A DNA stretch of 10,727 bases from Actinomycetota bacterium (GTDB lineage: Bacteria; Actinomycetota; Actinomycetes; Nanopelagicales; Nanopelagicaceae). The notes beneath the pieces were generated by a model that was given only the letters and a program-made list of their open reading frames with translations, ran no database searches and was not told the DNA's origin. The stretch spans positions 1 to 10,727 of the forward strand of contig WLQV01000017.1 of NCBI GenBank assembly GCA_009697555.1. Direction: 5' to 3'. The position numbers and the translations under genes are program-made. Below are positions 1 through 6,352 of this stretch, one piece after another (the stretch's first letter is position 1; each line of letters begins with the position of its first letter).

Positions 1-142
1 AGTTACTCGCGTGCGGGGTGGACCTCATGGCACCCGCTGGGTGACGACAAGTAAAGGCATGGCAACTGCGCCATTACTTGCAGGAAGTCAGATAGAACGT
101 GCAATTCTGCCCGGCTCCAACATTCAAGTCATCAATCCCTAG
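1..142 (+). CDS. C-terminal end of an unrecognised protein (partial)
   Basis: The frame beginning at base 2 is open from the window edge to a TAG at 140-142, giving about 46 residues that end in PGSNIQVINP. The gene enters from the left, so its start and total length are unknown. The residues are rich in Gly, Thr and Ala with short hydrophobic stretches (ATAPLLAGSQ), as in a beta-rich or secreted protein, and show no motif I can name. It lies 64 bases upstream of the DUF3499 gene on the same strand. In other actinobacteria a DUF5719-type secreted protein can lie in this neighbourhood, so that is a possible but weak guess from position only. The fragment is short enough that the open frame could also be chance. 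Confidence 0.45.
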   Translation, partial: VTRVRGGPHGTRWVTTSKGMATAPLLAGSQIERAILPGSNIQVINP

Positions 143-190
143 AAGTTACCCCTTCGCCCACTAACCTGTAGAGGTAGCAATCGACGACAG

Positions 191-200
191 GAAAGGGGAG
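191..200 (+). promoter_or_regulatory. Shine-Dalgarno site of the DUF3499 gene
   Basis: A purine run containing AAAGGGGAG (192-200) ends six bases before the ATG at 207. This is a good Shine-Dalgarno match at ideal spacing and fixes the start of the DUF3499 gene. It is one of only two strong ribosome binding sites seen directly before genes in this window. Confidence 0.7.
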
Positions 201-206
201 AGTCCA

Positions 207-590
207 ATGAGTTCAACGCGCGCAGTGCCCGGTCGCGTAGGACGCATCTGTTCTCGAACTAGTTGTCGTCGTAAAGCAAGTGCAACTCTCTCTTATGTTT
301 ATGCCGATTCGGTTGCGATCCTTGGTCCACTTGCCACATTTGCTGAACCACATTCTTATGACCTCTGTGAATTACATACCGATCGATTAACAGTTCCTAA
401 TGGTTGGAGCGTTATTCGCCAAGAGTTCGATCCACAATCTGCCGAACCATCTGAATCCGATTTGAAAGCAATCGCAGATGCAGTACGCGAGAGCGCTGTT
501 GTCACAGAGAATGCGCCGAGCGTGACTTCACACTCTGCACCGGCATCAGGGCGGCGCGGCCATTTAAGGGCTGTCCCTTCTAGTAGTTGA
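207..590 (+). CDS. DUF3499 family protein (Rv3258c-like)
   Basis: This 127-residue protein matches the actinobacterial DUF3499 family in its N-terminal two thirds: an ICSRTSC cysteine pair (C15, C20), then ATLSYVYADSVAILGPLATF and AEPHSYDLCELHTDRL (H49, C54, H57), with a following GWSVIR stretch. The spaced Cys and His residues look like a small zinc-binding site, which is inference; the family has no established function that I know of. The C-terminal 40 or so residues are low-complexity (Ser, Ala, Glu, then basic GRRGHLRAVP), typical of the variable tail in this family. The start is set by a strong Shine-Dalgarno site. It lies 40 bases upstream of manB on the same strand, as in Mycobacterium and Streptomyces, where the two genes are also adjacent, so co-transcription is likely. 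Confidence 0.88.
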   Translation: MSSTRAVPGRVGRICSRTSCRRKASATLSYVYADSVAILGPLATFAEPHSYDLCELHTDRLTVPNGWSVIRQEFDPQSAEPSESDLKAIADAVRESAVVTENAPSVTSHSAPASGRRGHLRAVPSSS

Positions 591-630
591 ATTTTCTCTA
601 GCCAGCGAAAAGCGAGTAAGTTGGTGATCT

Positions 631-1980
631 ATGGCATCGATCTTTAAGGCCTACGACATCCGTGGCTTAGTTGATTCTGAACTAACGCCAGATTTTGCAT
701 TCCAAACGGGAATGGCCTTTGCTCGTTTCCTTGAACAAGAGCGCGAACCAGCAACTGTTGTCATCGGTGAAGATATGCGCCCATCATCACCACTGCTCGC
801 TGAAGCATTTGCGGCGGGTGTAATTTCAAATGGGATGGATGTTATTCGGATCGGTTTAGCATCAACTGATTTACTCTACTTTGCTGCGGGCAAACTTAAC
901 TGCCCGGGGGCAATGTTTACTGCAAGCCATAACCCAGCCGAATACAACGGCATCAAACTCTGCCTCAGTGGCGCTCGCCCAGTGGGTAAAGAGTCGGGCT
1001 TACTTGCGATTGAACAAATGGTGGCCAATGGCATGCCACTCACGCAACGTCCAGTTGGAAAAGAGCACCAACGAAACCTTCTTCATGACTATGCAGAGTA
1101 TTTGCTGAGCTTGGTGGACTTGACTCAGATGCGCCATCTTAAAATTGTTATTGATGCCGGCAATGGAATGGCTGGCTATACCGTTCCTGCAGTTTTTGAA
1201 AAACTCGATGTTGAAGTAATTCCACTCTATTTTGAATTAGATGGCACTTTTCCCAATCATGAAGCCAATCCAATTGATTCAGCCAATCTGAAAGATCTAC
1301 AGAAGGCAGTCAAGAAGCACGGCGCAGATTTAGGACTGGCCTTTGATGGTGATGCCGATCGCTGCTTCCTCGTTGATGAGTTAGGAAACTGTGTCGATCC
1401 ATCAGCACTTACTGCGCTCATTGCAGCGCGTGAACTAGCAAAGCGTCCCAAGAGCACTGTTATCTATAACTTGATTTCCTCTCGTGCCGTAAAGGAAGTT
1501 ATTGAAGAAAATGGCGGCAAGGCAGTTCGCTCACGAGTGGGTCACTCATACATCAAGAAACTTATGGCCGAGACTGGCGCAATTTTTGGCGGAGAGCACT
1601 CGGGCCATTTCTACTTTAAAGAATTCTGGCGAGCCGACTCTGGAATGCTCGCCGCACTTCATGCAATTGCAGCGCTGGGGGAGAGCAAGAAATCTATTTC
1701 AAAGATTCTGGCTGAGTATCAACGCTATTTCGCAAGTGGTGAAATCAATTCCACAGTTAAAGATGCACAAGGGGCCATTGCTCAGATCAAAGAAAAGTAT
1801 GGCAAAGACTCTGAGCTCACCCTGGATGAATTAGATGGCTTGACGGTCAATGGCGATACCTGGTGGTTTAACGTGCGGGCCTCGAATACCGAGCCACTTC
1901 TACGCCTTAATGTCGAGGCGAAGACACAAGCCCGTATGGAGAAGTTGCGGGATCAAGTCCTAGGAGAGATTCGCGGGTAA
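631..1980 (+). CDS. manB: Phosphomannomutase/phosphoglucomutase ManB
   Basis: This 449-residue cytoplasmic enzyme belongs to the alpha-D-phosphohexomutase superfamily. It interconverts hexose 6-phosphate and 1-phosphate, supplying mannose-1-phosphate (and perhaps glucose-1-phosphate) for envelope glycans. All four active-site landmarks are present: the catalytic phosphoserine loop TASHNPAEYNG with S99, the Mg-binding loop DGDADR (239-244), the sugar-recognition loop GEHSGH (321-326) and the phosphate-binding loop RASNTEPLLR (416-425). The KAYDIRG opening at residues 6-12 confirms the ATG start, although the ribosome binding site is weak (GAGTAAG at 614-620). Length is normal for the family. 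The GEHSGH loop is typical of dual-specificity PMM/PGM enzymes, so the preferred sugar cannot be settled from sequence. In Mycobacterium a ManA-type isomerase lies a little downstream; here no such gene precedes ahcY. Confidence 0.95.
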   Translation: MASIFKAYDIRGLVDSELTPDFAFQTGMAFARFLEQEREPATVVIGEDMRPSSPLLAEAFAAGVISNGMDVIRIGLASTDLLYFAAGKLNCPGAMFTASHNPAEYNGIKLCLSGARPVGKESGLLAIEQMVANGMPLTQRPVGKEHQRNLLHDYAEYLLSLVDLTQMRHLKIVIDAGNGMAGYTVPAVFEKLDVEVIPLYFELDGTFPNHEANPIDSANLKDLQKAVKKHGADLGLAFDGDADRCFLVDELGNCVDPSALTALIAARELAKRPKSTVIYNLISSRAVKEVIEENGGKAVRSRVGHSYIKKLMAETGAIFGGEHSGHFYFKEFWRADSGMLAALHAIAALGESKKSISKILAEYQRYFASGEINSTVKDAQGAIAQIKEKYGKDSELTLDELDGLTVNGDTWWFNVRASNTEPLLRLNVEAKTQARMEKLRDQVLGEIRG

Positions 1981-2091
1981 TGGTTGTAATCTAGTGCTCT
2001 GTCATCTGGAGCCCCAGGTCAGTTTGTGAAGTAGTCAGTTTGTTAAGTAGAAGCCGTACTAATTTCAATTAAAACTTGAGGGAGATTTGAA
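1981..2091 (+). promoter_or_regulatory. Leader/promoter region of ahcY
   Basis: This 111-base gap between manB and ahcY holds a 16-bp tandem repeat (2018-2050), a possible -10-like TAATTT (2060-2065) in an A/T-rich stretch, and the ahcY ribosome binding site GAGGGAG at 2078-2084, seven bases before the GTG start. A short CTGG/CCAG inverted repeat at 2006-2017 is too weak to call a terminator. The features suggest a regulated promoter for the ahcY-mtrA-mtrB unit, but no -35/-10 pair with good spacing is clear. Confidence 0.4.
2018..2050 (+). repeat. 16-bp tandem direct repeat upstream of ahcY
   Basis: GTCAGTTTGTGAAGTAG (2018-2034) is followed at once by GTCAGTTTGTTAAGTAG (2034-2050), sharing one G, so the period is 16 bp. 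Only one base differs (G versus T) in 17. It ends 41 bases before the ahcY start. Such a spacing could place two copies of a regulator site on one promoter, or it may be a simple local duplication. Confidence 0.75.
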
Positions 2092-3378
2092 GTGAATTCA
2101 CCAATTGCTACATCAACAATTGCCCATGACATCGCCAATGCAGAGCTAGCAGATGCCGGTCGCAAGCGCATTGAATGGGCTGAACGAAACATGCCTGTAC
2201 TGGCCCAAATCAGAGAACGCTTTGAAAAGTCTCAACCATTTACTGGTGTGAGAATTGCTGCATGTATGCACGTCACTACGGAGACCGCAAACTTAATGCG
2301 CACACTCAAAGCTGGCGGAGCTGAGATCGCACTCTGTGCCTCTAATCCACTCTCTACTCAAGATGATGTGGCAGCAGCGCTCGTACATGTTTATGGCATC
2401 AGCGTTTTTGCCCGTAATGCAGTAGATCGTGATGGTTATTACTCACACATCAATTCAGCACTCGACATTGAGCCACATCAAGTATTCGATGATGGTTGCG
2501 ATTTAGTTAACACACTCCACACCACTCGTCGCGAACTTCTGCCAACTATTGCTGGTGGTTGCGAAGAGACAACAACTGGAGTTATTCGCCTCAATCAAAT
2601 GGCAAAAGATGGCGCGCTGACCTTTCCTATGATCGCCGTCAACGACACCGATACCAAGCACATGTTTGATAATCGTTACGGAACTGGTCAATCGACTCTG
2701 GATGCAGTTTTCCGCTCGACTAACTTTTTACTCGCTGGTCGAATTGTCGTAGTTGCTGGTTTTGGTTACTGCGGTAAGGGAGTGGCAGAGCGCGCCAAGG
2801 GTATGGGCGCCGATGTAATCGTTACTGAAATCGATCCAACCAAGGCACTCGATGCGATGATGCAGGGTTTCCGCGTAATGCCAATGATTGATGCCGCCAA
2901 AGTTGGCGATGTATTTATCACTGTTACTGGTAATCGCGATGTTTTGCGTGATGAGCATTTCAAAGTAATGAAGGATGGCGTCATTATGGCCAACTCTGGC
3001 CACTTTGATATTGAGATCGATGTTGCATGGCTTGAGAAGAATGCAAAATCTAAGAATGCAAAGATGCGCCATCAGACCGATGAATATGTAATGTCCGATG
3101 GCCGTAGATTGTTACTTCTTGCTGAAGGTCGCCTAGTCAATCTTGGCGCAGCAGAAGGCCACCCTGCATCTGTAATGGATATGTCATTCTCCGATCAGGC
3201 ACTCACTGCAGAATATTTAGTGAAGGAAGCTAAGAACCTGCCAGCTGGTGTGCATGATGTTCCTACTTACATTGACAAAGAAGTTGCTGCACTTAAATTA
3301 CAGAGTATGGGTGGTGCAATCGACACACTTACCGAAGCTCAAGATCTCTACCTGAATTCATGGGAGCACGGTAGCTAA
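2092..3378 (+). CDS. ahcY: Adenosylhomocysteinase, short archaeal/Thermotoga-type
   Basis: This enzyme hydrolyses S-adenosylhomocysteine to adenosine and homocysteine, relieving inhibition of methyltransferases. It has 428 residues and begins at GTG 2092, fixed by GAGGGAG seven bases upstream. Visible catalytic and cofactor parts are H60 (CMH), D133/D134, E159 (GGCEE), K189 and D193 (TKHMFDN), the NAD-binding GFGYCGKG (223-230), NSGHF (301-305) and GHPASVMDMSFSDQAL (356-371). Several signatures are those of the short type found in archaea and Thermotoga: SNPLSTQDDVAAAL, YGTGQS where the long type has YGCRES (the active-site Cys becomes T198), GHPxxVMDMSF, and an ending near LNSWEHGS without the KPDHYRY tail. 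The long insertion of actinobacterial enzymes (485-495 residues) is missing. Its stop overlaps the mtrA start by one base, implying translational coupling. S-inosylhomocysteine is an alternative substrate known for an archaeal relative. Confidence 0.95.
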   Translation: MNSPIATSTIAHDIANAELADAGRKRIEWAERNMPVLAQIRERFEKSQPFTGVRIAACMHVTTETANLMRTLKAGGAEIALCASNPLSTQDDVAAALVHVYGISVFARNAVDRDGYYSHINSALDIEPHQVFDDGCDLVNTLHTTRRELLPTIAGGCEETTTGVIRLNQMAKDGALTFPMIAVNDTDTKHMFDNRYGTGQSTLDAVFRSTNFLLAGRIVVVAGFGYCGKGVAERAKGMGADVIVTEIDPTKALDAMMQGFRVMPMIDAAKVGDVFITVTGNRDVLRDEHFKVMKDGVIMANSGHFDIEIDVAWLEKNAKSKNAKMRHQTDEYVMSDGRRLLLLAEGRLVNLGAAEGHPASVMDMSFSDQALTAEYLVKEAKNLPAGVHDVPTYIDKEVAALKLQSMGGAIDTLTEAQDLYLNSWEHGS

Positions 3379-4061
3379 TGACTCTGGTTATGGTCGTCGA
3401 TGACGACCAAGACCTAGCAGAGATGCTCGGCATCGTTCTCAACGATGCCGGCATCGACGTTGATCTAGTGGGACGTGGCGATCAAGTTCTTGAAATTTTT
3501 CGCAATAACCCACCTGATCTTGTGTTGTTAGATTTAATGCTTCCAGGAATGGATGGCATCGAAGTATGCAAACTCATTCGCGCTGAATCGACCGTTCCGA
3601 TCATTATGTTGACCGCTAAGGGCGACACTCATGATGTGGTGCGCGGACTTGATGCTGGTGCCGATGATTACATGGTGAAACCATTTCGCCATCCCACTGA
3701 ATTAGTTGCGCGAATTAAGACTCGCTTGCGTCGCCAAACCGCAGTAGGTGGTCTATTAACAATCGGTGAACTCATTATTGATCTCTCATCACATCAAGTC
3801 ACACGCAATGGCAAAGTTCTCGGCCTTACCCGCTTGGAGTTTGATTTATTAGCGGCCCTTGTCAAAGAACCAAATCGCACTATCACTCGTGAAAGCTTGC
3901 TCGCTGAAGTATGGGGACCACGCCACTCCACCGATAAACGATTAGTGAATGTCCATGTGCAGCGCCTTCGGGCAAAGATTGAGAAGGACCCTGATAACCC
4001 GGAGATAGTTTTAACAGTTCGTGGCATTGGGTATAAGGCCGGTAATCCAGGCGGCGAGTAA
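3378..4061 (+). CDS. mtrA: DNA-binding response regulator MtrA
   Basis: This 227-residue OmpR/PhoB-family regulator has a receiver domain at residues 1-115 and a winged-helix DNA-binding domain at about 125-222. The receiver shows the acidic pocket DDD (8-10), phospho-acceptor D52 in LLDLMLPGMDG, T79 in MLTAKG and K101 in VKPF. The effector carries the family pattern LTRLEFDLLAAL, REXLL...VWG and VNVHVQRLRAKIE, ending in VRGIGYK. Gene order with ahcY upstream and a matching kinase downstream, together with close similarity in sequence pattern to actinobacterial MtrA, supports the name. In other actinobacteria MtrA controls genes for cell wall turnover, division and osmotic response. The start ATG overlaps the ahcY stop (TAATG) and has no clear ribosome binding site, so translation probably relies on coupling. 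In M. tuberculosis a thymidylate kinase gene separates ahcY from mtrA; it is absent here. Confidence 0.95.
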   Translation: MTLVMVVDDDQDLAEMLGIVLNDAGIDVDLVGRGDQVLEIFRNNPPDLVLLDLMLPGMDGIEVCKLIRAESTVPIIMLTAKGDTHDVVRGLDAGADDYMVKPFRHPTELVARIKTRLRRQTAVGGLLTIGELIIDLSSHQVTRNGKVLGLTRLEFDLLAALVKEPNRTITRESLLAEVWGPRHSTDKRLVNVHVQRLRAKIEKDPDNPEIVLTVRGIGYKAGNPGGE

Positions 4062-5660
4062 ATGGGTACCCAACGGAGTATTCCAACTTTCCGCAACTCG
4101 CTCTCTTTTCGTGTTCTATTCACAACACTGACAATTTCGCTCGTAGTTTTAAGCGTTACTGGTGCGGCGCTTAATTCACGGCTTACTGGCAGTATTAAAA
4201 AGGTAAAAGTCGAGTCCTCAATCGCAGAGGCAGACTCAGCTATCTACGCAGCGCAGTACCAACTTTATTTGGCGCAAGGATATACGCCGACTTTTGCCAG
4301 ACTTCAACCCTCTCCCTTTGCAATCAAAAAAGTTGTTGAGTCATATGTGAAGCAGGCTGCTGATTCAGTTGATTCTTTTAATGCCAGAGAAGTGGTACTT
4401 CTCAAAGCTGATGCTTCCGCATTTGTGGATACAAATTATGGGAAAGCCAGTGGTGGATTAGATCCTGATTCATTGAGTAGAGAATTTCGAAGTCGAGTCC
4501 GAGCAAGCCAGAGTATTCAATCTGAATTTCTCACGATGAAATATGTAGGTGGCCAGAAGATTCCTGGATTTGCAGCAGGTCGACAGATAGAAATTCCTGG
4601 TGCTGGGCAGTACGAGATGTACTTTATTTTTAGCCTAGTTAACCAACAAGCAAGCATCAATATTGTCAACCGTTCAATTTTTATTGCATTCATTGTGCTA
4701 CTTCTTATGATTGCGCTCATCACCTCTCTTTTGATTCGCCAAGTTGTAAGACCAATTCGTCGCGCAGCACTTATTGCCGATGAATTTGCAGTGGGTAAAT
4801 TTAAGGATCGTATGGAGGTTCTCAACGAAGATGAGATTGCGCGTTTGGGAACTGCATTTAACACTATGGCCGATGCGATTCAAGCTCAAATTACTCGCTT
4901 GGAAAATCTCTCCCGAGTACAGCAACGTTTTGTATCTGATGTGACTCATGAGCTTCGTACTCCACTGACAACACTGCGAATGGCCTCTGAAGTGCTCTAT
5001 GGTGCGCGTGCCTCTTTTGAGCCAAGCGTGGCACGAAGTTCTGAATTACTTGTTGCACAAATTGATCGCTTTGAACTTCTATTGGAAGATCTTCTTGAAG
5101 TCAGCCGCTTTGATGCAGAAGTGGCAGTACTCGAAGGAGTGGAATTTGATTTAGAGGCGCTGCTTGCTCGATCGATCGAAGATTTAGCACTGGTAGCGAA
5201 AGAGCATCAGACGCAATTAGTTCTCAAAAGTGGCTCGCAGCCGATTTTAATCAAGGCAGACATTCGACGCGTAGAGCGTATTTTGCGCAACTTAATGAGC
5301 AATGCGATTGACCATGCTGAAGGCAAGCCAATTGAGATATCCATCATTGCGAGTGAGAGTGAAGTTGCAGTTGGTATTCGCGATTTTGGAGTGGGAATTG
5401 ATAAGAGTGCGCTCTCTCGAGTCTTTGATCGTTTCTGGCGAGCAGATCCTTCTCGTGCACGAACACGTGGCGGCACAGGATTAGGACTTTCCATCGCGCT
5501 AGAAGATGCACGCCTGCACAACGGTGAACTCGATGCCTGGGGCCGGCCTGGACTCGGTGCCCACTTTGTCCTTACCTTGCCGCGCACATATGGAAATCAA
5601 ATTGAACGACGTTTGATAGCGATTGAACCCAAGGATATCCCCAGACCTGAAATTGGTTAA
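4062..5660 (+). CDS. mtrB: Sensor histidine kinase MtrB
   Basis: This 532-residue membrane kinase is the expected partner of MtrA. Order of parts: short cytoplasmic N-terminus, first membrane helix about 17-38, an extracytoplasmic sensor domain about 39-204, second membrane helix about 205-227, a HAMP linker about 228-280, the HisKA dimerisation domain with phospho-accepting H296 in SDVTHELRTPLTTLR, and a HATPase domain with N box NLMSNAIDHAE (N414), G1 box DFGVGID, F box FDRFWRAD and G2 box GGTGLGLSI. All key residues are present, so it should be active. The ATG directly follows the mtrA stop codon; an AGGCGGCG stretch at 4048-4055 inside mtrA may serve as ribosome binding site. The C-terminal tail after residue 510 is short. 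Mycobacterium and Streptomyces carry the lipoprotein gene lpqB directly after mtrB; none is found here. Confidence 0.95.
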   Translation: MGTQRSIPTFRNSLSFRVLFTTLTISLVVLSVTGAALNSRLTGSIKKVKVESSIAEADSAIYAAQYQLYLAQGYTPTFARLQPSPFAIKKVVESYVKQAADSVDSFNAREVVLLKADASAFVDTNYGKASGGLDPDSLSREFRSRVRASQSIQSEFLTMKYVGGQKIPGFAAGRQIEIPGAGQYEMYFIFSLVNQQASINIVNRSIFIAFIVLLLMIALITSLLIRQVVRPIRRAALIADEFAVGKFKDRMEVLNEDEIARLGTAFNTMADAIQAQITRLENLSRVQQRFVSDVTHELRTPLTTLRMASEVLYGARASFEPSVARSSELLVAQIDRFELLLEDLLEVSRFDAEVAVLEGVEFDLEALLARSIEDLALVAKEHQTQLVLKSGSQPILIKADIRRVERILRNLMSNAIDHAEGKPIEISIIASESEVAVGIRDFGVGIDKSALSRVFDRFWRADPSRARTRGGTGLGLSIALEDARLHNGELDAWGRPGLGAHFVLTLPRTYGNQIERRLIAIEPKDIPRPEIG

Positions 5661-5682
5661 TACGCGAAGTAAATTTCTACGC

Positions 5683-5689
5683 TATTAAT
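5683..5689 (+). promoter_or_regulatory. Candidate -10 box for leaderless comF
   Basis: TATTAAT lies with its hexamer TATTAA ending six bases before the comF GTG at 5695, the spacing expected if transcription starts at the start codon. There is no Shine-Dalgarno sequence before comF, which fits a leaderless message. No convincing -35 is visible, and A/T-rich DNA gives such boxes by chance. Confidence 0.3.
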
Positions 5690-5694
5690 TTTGA

Positions 5695-6336
5695 GTGGAC
5701 ACTTCGAATCATCGCGTAACTATCTGGAGTGAATTCACGGATCTACTCTTTCCTAAACGCTGCTTTGGCTGCTCACAATTAGGCACATCACTTTGCACAC
5801 TTTGCAGAGCTGAATTCTCATTCCAGCCAGCACTTCGAAGAATTGATGGACTTAAAATCTATTCGGCGAGTCACTTTGCCCCTGTATGCCGGAAAATTTT
5901 ACTGAGAGCTAAAGAGGATGGAATTCGAAGTGCTGATTTACTTGTGACGCAAGCTCTAAGCTTTTCATTAACTCACGCTATTTCTCATCGAAAAGTTCTG
6001 CTTCAGGCGATACCGTCGCAACGCAATAAGATTCGCCTGCGTGGCCGCTCCTTCGTTACGAGCTTGGTTCAAGAAATATGTAGTAGAGAAGTCGAGCAAA
6101 TTCAATTACTGGAATTTCAGCGCCGAGTCTTTGACCAGAGCGAGTTAAGTGCTCAAGAGCGAAGTAAGAACATGGCCGGAGCGCTTTGCGTTAAGGCGAA
6201 AAAATTCCCGATTTCGCAAGAAATATTTCTGGTAGATGATCTGGTTACAACGGGGTCAACGTTGCTAGAGGCGAGGCGGGCGCTTAACGTGGCCGGCTTC
6301 ACCGTGGCTGGGGCGATTACTGCCTTTTCTGCGTAA
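5695..6336 (+). CDS. comF: ComF family phosphoribosyltransferase-like protein
   Basis: This 213-residue protein has the ComF layout: an N-terminal zinc ribbon [10 protein letters not shown]...LCTLC (C23, C26, C34, C37), the central [15 protein letters not shown] segment (family pattern VP...RGFNQ), and a C-terminal phosphoribosyltransferase PRPP loop [10 protein letters not shown] (180-189). ComF proteins are linked to DNA uptake and recombination in naturally competent bacteria, but many actinobacteria carry one with no proven role. The start is GTG at 5695, because an in-frame TGA ends immediately before it (TGAGTG) and the zinc ribbon begins by residue 20. No Shine-Dalgarno site is visible. 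The position between mtrB and secA matches Rv3242c in M. tuberculosis. In that genome lpqB precedes it and the ribosome hibernation factor gene hpf follows; both are missing here. Confidence 0.9.
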   Translation: MDTSNHRVTIWSEFTDLLFPKRCFGCSQLGTSLCTLCRAEFSFQPALRRIDGLKIYSASHFAPVCRKILLRAKEDGIRSADLLVTQALSFSLTHAISHRKVLLQAIPSQRNKIRLRGRSFVTSLVQEICSREVEQIQLLEFQRRVFDQSELSAQERSKNMAGALCVKAKKFPISQEIFLVDDLVTTGSTLLEARRALNVAGFTVAGAITAFSA

Positions 6337-6340
6337 GCCC

Positions 6341-6346
6341 TACGAT
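6341..6346 (+). promoter_or_regulatory. Candidate -10 box for leaderless secA
   Basis: TACGAT matches the TANNNT consensus and is separated from the secA ATG (6353) by exactly six bases. This would put the transcription start on the A of the ATG. No Shine-Dalgarno sequence is present before secA. The comF stop is only five bases upstream of the box, so any -35 would lie inside comF. The call rests on position and consensus only. Confidence 0.35.
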
Positions 6347-6352
6347 AAGCAC

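Noticed and set aside
1502-1834. 110-codon plus-strand frame inside manB
   Set aside because: It lies entirely within the manB active-site coding region in another frame and shows no conserved pattern.
2006-2017. CTGG-AGCC-CCAG hairpin after manB as a terminator
   Set aside because: Only four base pairs, with no following T-run.
1981-2091. S-adenosylhomocysteine riboswitch before ahcY
   Set aside because: The gap lacks the conserved core and pairing elements I know for SAH riboswitches. The tandem repeat and ribosome binding site account for most visible structure.
5207-5587. 126-codon open frame on the minus strand inside mtrB
   Set aside because: It is fully antisense to the conserved kinase domain, lacks a recognisable domain and has a basic/Ser-rich composition typical of a reverse-frame shadow.
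5663-5683. Imperfect inverted repeat between mtrB and comF as a terminator
   Set aside because: The arms (GCGAAG.../...CTACGC) contain mismatches in the stem and the A/T tail is not a T-run.
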